DNA of 8,034 bases, from NCBI GenBank assembly GCA_900541665.1, contig UQKV01000071.1:1-8034 (forward strand). Reading direction: 5' to 3'. The DNA is from an uncultured Collinsella sp. GTDB taxonomy: Bacteria > Actinomycetota > Coriobacteriia > Coriobacteriales > Coriobacteriaceae. The translations under genes and the position numbers were made by a program. Position 1 is the stretch's first letter; every line of letters starts with the position of its first letter. Under the pieces are notes generated by a model, which saw only the letters and a list, made by a program, of their open reading frames with translations, made no database searches and was not told where the DNA came from. Below, piece after piece: positions 5,565-8,034 of the stretch.

Positions 5565-6218
5565 CTACTTGTCGCCGGCCGCCGCCTTGGCCTCATTGAG
5601 GTAGCTATAGAAGCTGTACTTGGAGATGCCAAAGAACTCGCAGGCGCGCTCGCTCGACTTGGAAATGAGGAAGGCACCGCGACGGTCGAGGTAGCCAATG
5701 GCACGAATGCGCTCGTCTTTGGTCATGAGTGCCGCGGGCTTGCCCACAAACTGCTCGCACTCGTGCAGCAGGTCCTCGAGCAGGTCGCCGATGTTCTTGG
5801 TAATGGGCTCGGGCTCGGTATAGCCCGTGCCGCCGGTGCCGGTAAAGGCGTCGAGCGAACGCTCAAAAGCCTTCATAAGCGTAATGTCAAAGTTGATGCC
5901 CAAAATGCCGACGGGCTTGCCCTCGTCGTTGCGGATAAAGATGGTCGAGGACTTGAGCAGCTTGCCATCGGTGGTTTTGGTGAGGTATGGCTCGCGGTCG
6001 TGCACGTCGGTGGTGCCCTCGTGCATGGACTCAAACACAATATGGCTGGGGCCGTCACCCAGTTTGCGCCCGCTGACGTGGCCGTTTTCGATCACTACGA
6101 TGGAGTGGTCCACGTCCTCGGTCTCCAGATCGTGGACGACGACTTCGCAGTTGGGGCCAAATTGGAGCGCCAGACCGTGTGCGAGGCGCTTGTAAAACTC
6201 AATCTGTGCGGGGGTCAT
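5565..6218 (-). CDS. YheO-type PAS / helix-turn-helix transcriptional regulator, probably of the dpaL-ygeY genes
   Basis: Encodes 217 residues starting MTPAQIEFYK. The start at 6218 has AGGAAGG 5 nt upstream (6230-6224); an in-frame ATG 25 codons further up has no such site. Residues about 6-118 form a YheO-like PAS domain, with NCEVVVHDLE at 23-32, SIVVIENGHVSGR at 39-51 and GKPVGILGINFDIT at 100-113. Residues about 148-208 form the C-terminal HTH typical of this family, with KDERIRAIGYLDRRGAFLIS at 167-186 and FFGISKYSFYSYLNEA at 195-210. The family includes DauR, which controls D-arginine catabolism in Pseudomonas. Proteins of this type bind DNA and are thought to sense a small ligand through the PAS-like part. 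The gene is divergent from dpaL across a 277-bp region with a strong dyad, which makes it the natural candidate regulator of that operon. Whether it acts as activator or repressor, and its ligand (diaminopropionate would be an obvious guess), cannot be told from the sequence. Confidence 0.9.
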   Translation of the reverse strand: MTPAQIEFYKRLAHGLALQFGPNCEVVVHDLETEDVDHSIVVIENGHVSGRKLGDGPSHIVFESMHEGTTDVHDREPYLTKTTDGKLLKSSTIFIRNDEGKPVGILGINFDITLMKAFERSLDAFTGTGGTGYTEPEPITKNIGDLLEDLLHECEQFVGKPAALMTKDERIRAIGYLDRRGAFLISKSSERACEFFGISKYSFYSYLNEAKAAAGDK

Positions 6219-6356
6219 GGGTGCCTTCCTAAAAATTAGTTTGGGCACACTTTGCCATAAACCACACTTGACCGCAAACAAATCCATCAACAAGGCAATT
6301 CATGACCGTTCGGCGGCGAAAAAGTACCGATTACGGCAACAAACAATTCGTTAGGT

Positions 6357-6409
6357 ATGCCAATCAAAAAGTGTGATAGAACATTACTAACAAACTTTTT
6401 GTTTGGCAT
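6357..6409. promoter_or_regulatory. Large imperfect dyad in the divergent regulator-dpaL intergenic region, likely operator
   Basis: The arms 6357-6375 (ATGCCAATCAAAAAGTGTG) and 6391-6409 (CAAACTTTTTGTTTGGCAT) are reverse complements at 17 of 19 positions, with 15 bp between them. The dyad lies between two divergent genes, with no gene to terminate, so a protein-binding role is likelier than a terminator. The heptamer AAGTGTG in the left arm recurs on the minus strand at 6252-6246 and 6269-6263, closer to the regulator gene. The dyad sits about 87 bp upstream of the dpaL start. I could not place convincing -35 and -10 hexamers for either gene. Confidence 0.55.
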
Positions 6410-6420
6410 CCACATAAAAG

Positions 6421-6449
6421 TTCAGCCGTGTGAATGGGATCGGGCTGAA
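6421..6449 (+). promoter_or_regulatory. Short inverted repeat in the dpaL leader
   Basis: TTCAGCC at 6421-6427 pairs with GGCTGAA at 6443-6449 across a 15-nt loop. It lies 33-61 bp before the Shine-Dalgarno sequence AAGGAG (6482-6487) of dpaL and could be a second, smaller binding site or a leader hairpin. A 7-bp stem can occur by chance. Confidence 0.25.
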
Positions 6450-6495
6450 ACGCGTATGCGGGGGCCGGCAAGAGAGGACTTAAGGAGTTCACCGT

Positions 6496-7710
6496 ATGGC
6501 CGATAAGATCCAGTGGGCGGGCAACACGATGCCCAAGAGCGATGACAAGCACTTGGGAATCATGAGCCTCGACCACGTGAAGAAGGCCCGCGCCTTCCAC
6601 CAGTCGTTCCCCCAGTACACCGTCACTCCGCTTGCCCGCCTGGATGGTCAGGCTGCGCGCCTGGGCCTTTCCAACCTGTGCGTTAAGGACGAGAGCTATC
6701 GTTTTGGCCTCAACGCCTTTAAGGTTCTGGGCGGCTCGTTTGCCATGGCCAACTACATTGCCGACGAGACCGGCAAGGACGTTGCCGACTGCACCTTCGA
6801 TTACCTGACCTCCGATCAGCTGGCCGAGGACTTTGGCCAGGCCACCTTCTTTACCGCCACTGACGGCAACCATGGCCGCGGCGTGGCATGGGCTGCCAAC
6901 AAGCTGGGCCAGAAGGCTGTCGTGCACATGCCCAAGGGTTCCACCAAGCCCCGCTTCGATAACATCGCCGCCGAGGGCGCCACGGTGACCATCGAAGAGG
7001 TCAACTACGACGAGTGCGTGCGCATGGCCGCCGCCGAGGCCGATGCCTGCGAGCGCGGCGTCATCGTTCAGGACACCGCCTGGGAGGGCTACGAGAAGAT
7101 CCCGTCCTGGATCATGGAGGGTTACGGCACCATGGCCTCCGAGGCTGCCGAGCAGCTGCGTGAGATGGCCATCAACCGCCCGACGCACGTGTTTGTCCAG
7201 GCTGGCGTGGGTTCGCTCGCCGGCGCCGTGGTGGGCTACTTCACCAACCTGTATCCCGATAACCCGCCCACCTTCGTCGTGGCTGAGTGCGCGCCTGCCG
7301 CCTGTCTGTACAAGGGCGCTGCCGCCGGCGACGGCGATCCGCGCATCGTGGACGGCGACATGCCCTCCATCATGGCCGGTCTGTGCTGCGGCGAGCCCAA
7401 CATTCTGGGCTGGGATATCCTGCGCAACCACGTCACCGCCTTCGTGTCCTGCCCCGACTGGGTCACCGCTCGCGGCATGCGCACCCTGGGCGCTCCCGAG
7501 AAGGGCGACCCGCGCGTCATCTCCGGCGAGTCCGGCGCTGTGACCACCGGCCTGGTCGAGACCCTCATGCTCGATCCCGAGTACGCCGAGCTCAAGGAAC
7601 TCATCGGCCTGGACAAGACGAGCTCCGTGCTCTGCTTCTCCACGGAAGGTGACACGGACCCGGATCAGTATCGCCGCATTGTTTGGGAAGGCGAATATCC
7701 CACTTGCTAA
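6496..7710 (+). CDS. dpaL: Diaminopropionate ammonia-lyase (PLP enzyme)
   Basis: Also known as ygeX. A full-length 404-residue cytoplasmic PLP enzyme of fold type II that converts 2,3-diaminopropionate to pyruvate and two ammonia; the E. coli enzyme accepts both D and L forms. The lysine that binds PLP is K76 in YRFGLNAFKVLGG. Two aspartates needed in the E. coli enzyme have clear counterparts: D123 in TDGNHGRGVAWAA and D193 in VQDTAWEGYEKIPSWIM. The phosphate-binding glycine loop is AGVGSLAG (236-243). Further family motifs are IMAGLCCGEPNILGWDILRN (292-311), RVISGESGAV (340-349) and FSTEGDTD (381-388). Length and motif order match the family throughout. AAGGAG (6482-6487) lies 8 nt before the ATG. 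Codon choice is strongly biased to C or G at third positions, suggesting high expression. It is first in an operon with ygeY, 74 bp downstream. Confidence 0.97.
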   Translation: MADKIQWAGNTMPKSDDKHLGIMSLDHVKKARAFHQSFPQYTVTPLARLDGQAARLGLSNLCVKDESYRFGLNAFKVLGGSFAMANYIADETGKDVADCTFDYLTSDQLAEDFGQATFFTATDGNHGRGVAWAANKLGQKAVVHMPKGSTKPRFDNIAAEGATVTIEEVNYDECVRMAAAEADACERGVIVQDTAWEGYEKIPSWIMEGYGTMASEAAEQLREMAINRPTHVFVQAGVGSLAGAVVGYFTNLYPDNPPTFVVAECAPAACLYKGAAAGDGDPRIVDGDMPSIMAGLCCGEPNILGWDILRNHVTAFVSCPDWVTARGMRTLGAPEKGDPRVISGESGAVTTGLVETLMLDPEYAELKELIGLDKTSSVLCFSTEGDTDPDQYRRIVWEGEYPTC

Positions 7711-7714
7711 TCGT

Positions 7715-7750
7715 TGGGGCGGAGTAAATAGGTATCGCTCCGCCACCCCA
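7715..7750 (+). ncRNA. Intercistronic hairpin between dpaL and ygeY
   Basis: TGGGG-CGGAG (7715-7724) can pair with CTCCG-CCA-CCCCA (7738-7750), leaving CCA as a 3-nt bulge and a 13-nt loop. It begins 4 bp after the dpaL stop. No U-run follows, and ygeY starts 35 bp later on the same strand, so full termination is unlikely. It may stabilise the dpaL 3' end, mark an RNA processing site, or give partial attenuation of ygeY. Confidence 0.4.
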
Positions 7751-7784
7751 CAGGTAGATTCCTTCGTTTGAAAGGTTATGAACA

Positions 7785-8034
7785 ATGGCTAAAGAACTCG
7801 ATTTCGACGCTATCAAGGCTGCTGCTGAGTCTCACCGCGCCGATATGACTCGCTTCCTTCGCGCTATGATCTCCCACCCCTCTGAGTCCTGCGAGGAGGG
7901 TGAGGTTGTCGCTTGCATCAAGGCCGAGATGGAGAGCCTTGGCTATGACGAGGTCAAGGTCGACGGCCTGGGCAACGTTATGGGCTTTATGGGCGAGGGC
8001 GACAAGATCATCGCCATCGACTCCCACATCGACA
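7785..8034 (+). CDS. ygeY: YgeY-type M20-family metallohydrolase, N-terminal part (cut by the window edge)
   Basis: The first 83 codons of a gene that continues past the window. It starts MAKELDFDAIKAAAESHRAD and runs to IIAIDSHID at the edge. The motifs DMTRFLRAMISHPSESCEEG (20-39), VDGLGNVMGFMGEGDKI (59-75) and DSHID (79-83, with the metal ligand H81 of the M20 D-x-H type motif) match the YgeY family closely. This is a zinc-dependent amidohydrolase/peptidase branch often annotated as a selenium-metabolism hydrolase; its true substrate is unsettled. The start has AAAGG 9 nt upstream (7771-7775). An ATG at 7778 opens a four-codon frame ending at 7792 that overlaps the start; it is too near the AAAGG to be the real start. 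Sitting 74 bp after dpaL on the same strand, it is probably cotranscribed and acts in the same pathway. Confidence 0.93.
   Translation, partial: MAKELDFDAIKAAAESHRADMTRFLRAMISHPSESCEEGEVVACIKAEMESLGYDEVKVDGLGNVMGFMGEGDKIIAIDSHID

Noticed and set aside
5481..6239. A 252-codon + strand frame antisense to the PAS/HTH regulator
   Set aside because: The minus-strand product matches the YheO/HTH family along its whole length; the + strand frame shows no domain and no start signals.
6364..7785. A 473-codon open frame on the minus strand spanning the dpaL gene
   Set aside because: It is the antisense shadow of a gene with strong third-position GC bias; the translation is Gly/Ala/His/Val-rich with no domain, while dpaL on the + strand has all family motifs.

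Overview
The window looks like chromosomal DNA from a GC-rich Gram-positive gut actinobacterium, most likely a Coriobacteriia member such as Collinsella. This is an inference from three things: the high GC at third codon positions in the best-supported genes, the LAATG-type sorting signal of the surface protein, and the dpaL/ygeY pair with a divergent PAS-HTH regulator. No rRNA, tRNA or marker gene is present to settle the taxon.

Layout. Positions 1-66 may hold the last 21 codons of a + strand gene entering from the left. After that every gene up to 6218 lies on the minus strand: a 411-residue helical protein of unknown function (110-1343 with its stop), a secreted and probably cell-wall-anchored protein with three Ig-like repeats (1526-3349), a doubtful 104-codon ORF (3337-3651), a 141-residue orphan (3665-4090), a gene-free stretch with a perfect 19-bp inverted repeat and a 33-bp-periodic direct repeat that resembles an insertion-sequence end (4091-4454), a Pro/Ala- and Tyr-rich single-pass membrane protein (4455-5441), and a YheO-type PAS/HTH regulator (5565-6218). 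The strand then switches. A 277-bp divergent region carries a strong imperfect dyad, followed on the + strand by diaminopropionate ammonia-lyase (6496-7710) and the first 83 codons of a YgeY-type M20 metallohydrolase (from 7785, cut by the window edge).

How the genes relate. The right-hand block is the only part with a readable pathway. DpaL splits 2,3-diaminopropionate to pyruvate and ammonia. YgeY is the M20-family hydrolase that accompanies it in the ygeW-ygeX-ygeY gene groups. The divergently transcribed PAS/HTH protein is the obvious candidate regulator, acting through the dyad in the shared intergenic region. The left-hand block is accessory in character: one surface protein, one cytoplasmic helical protein and one orphan, with probable IS debris between them. 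I see no sign of a phage, CRISPR array, toxin-antitoxin pair or restriction system. No complete undescribed multi-gene system is evident; the best candidates for novelty are single proteins of unknown function and the non-coding elements.
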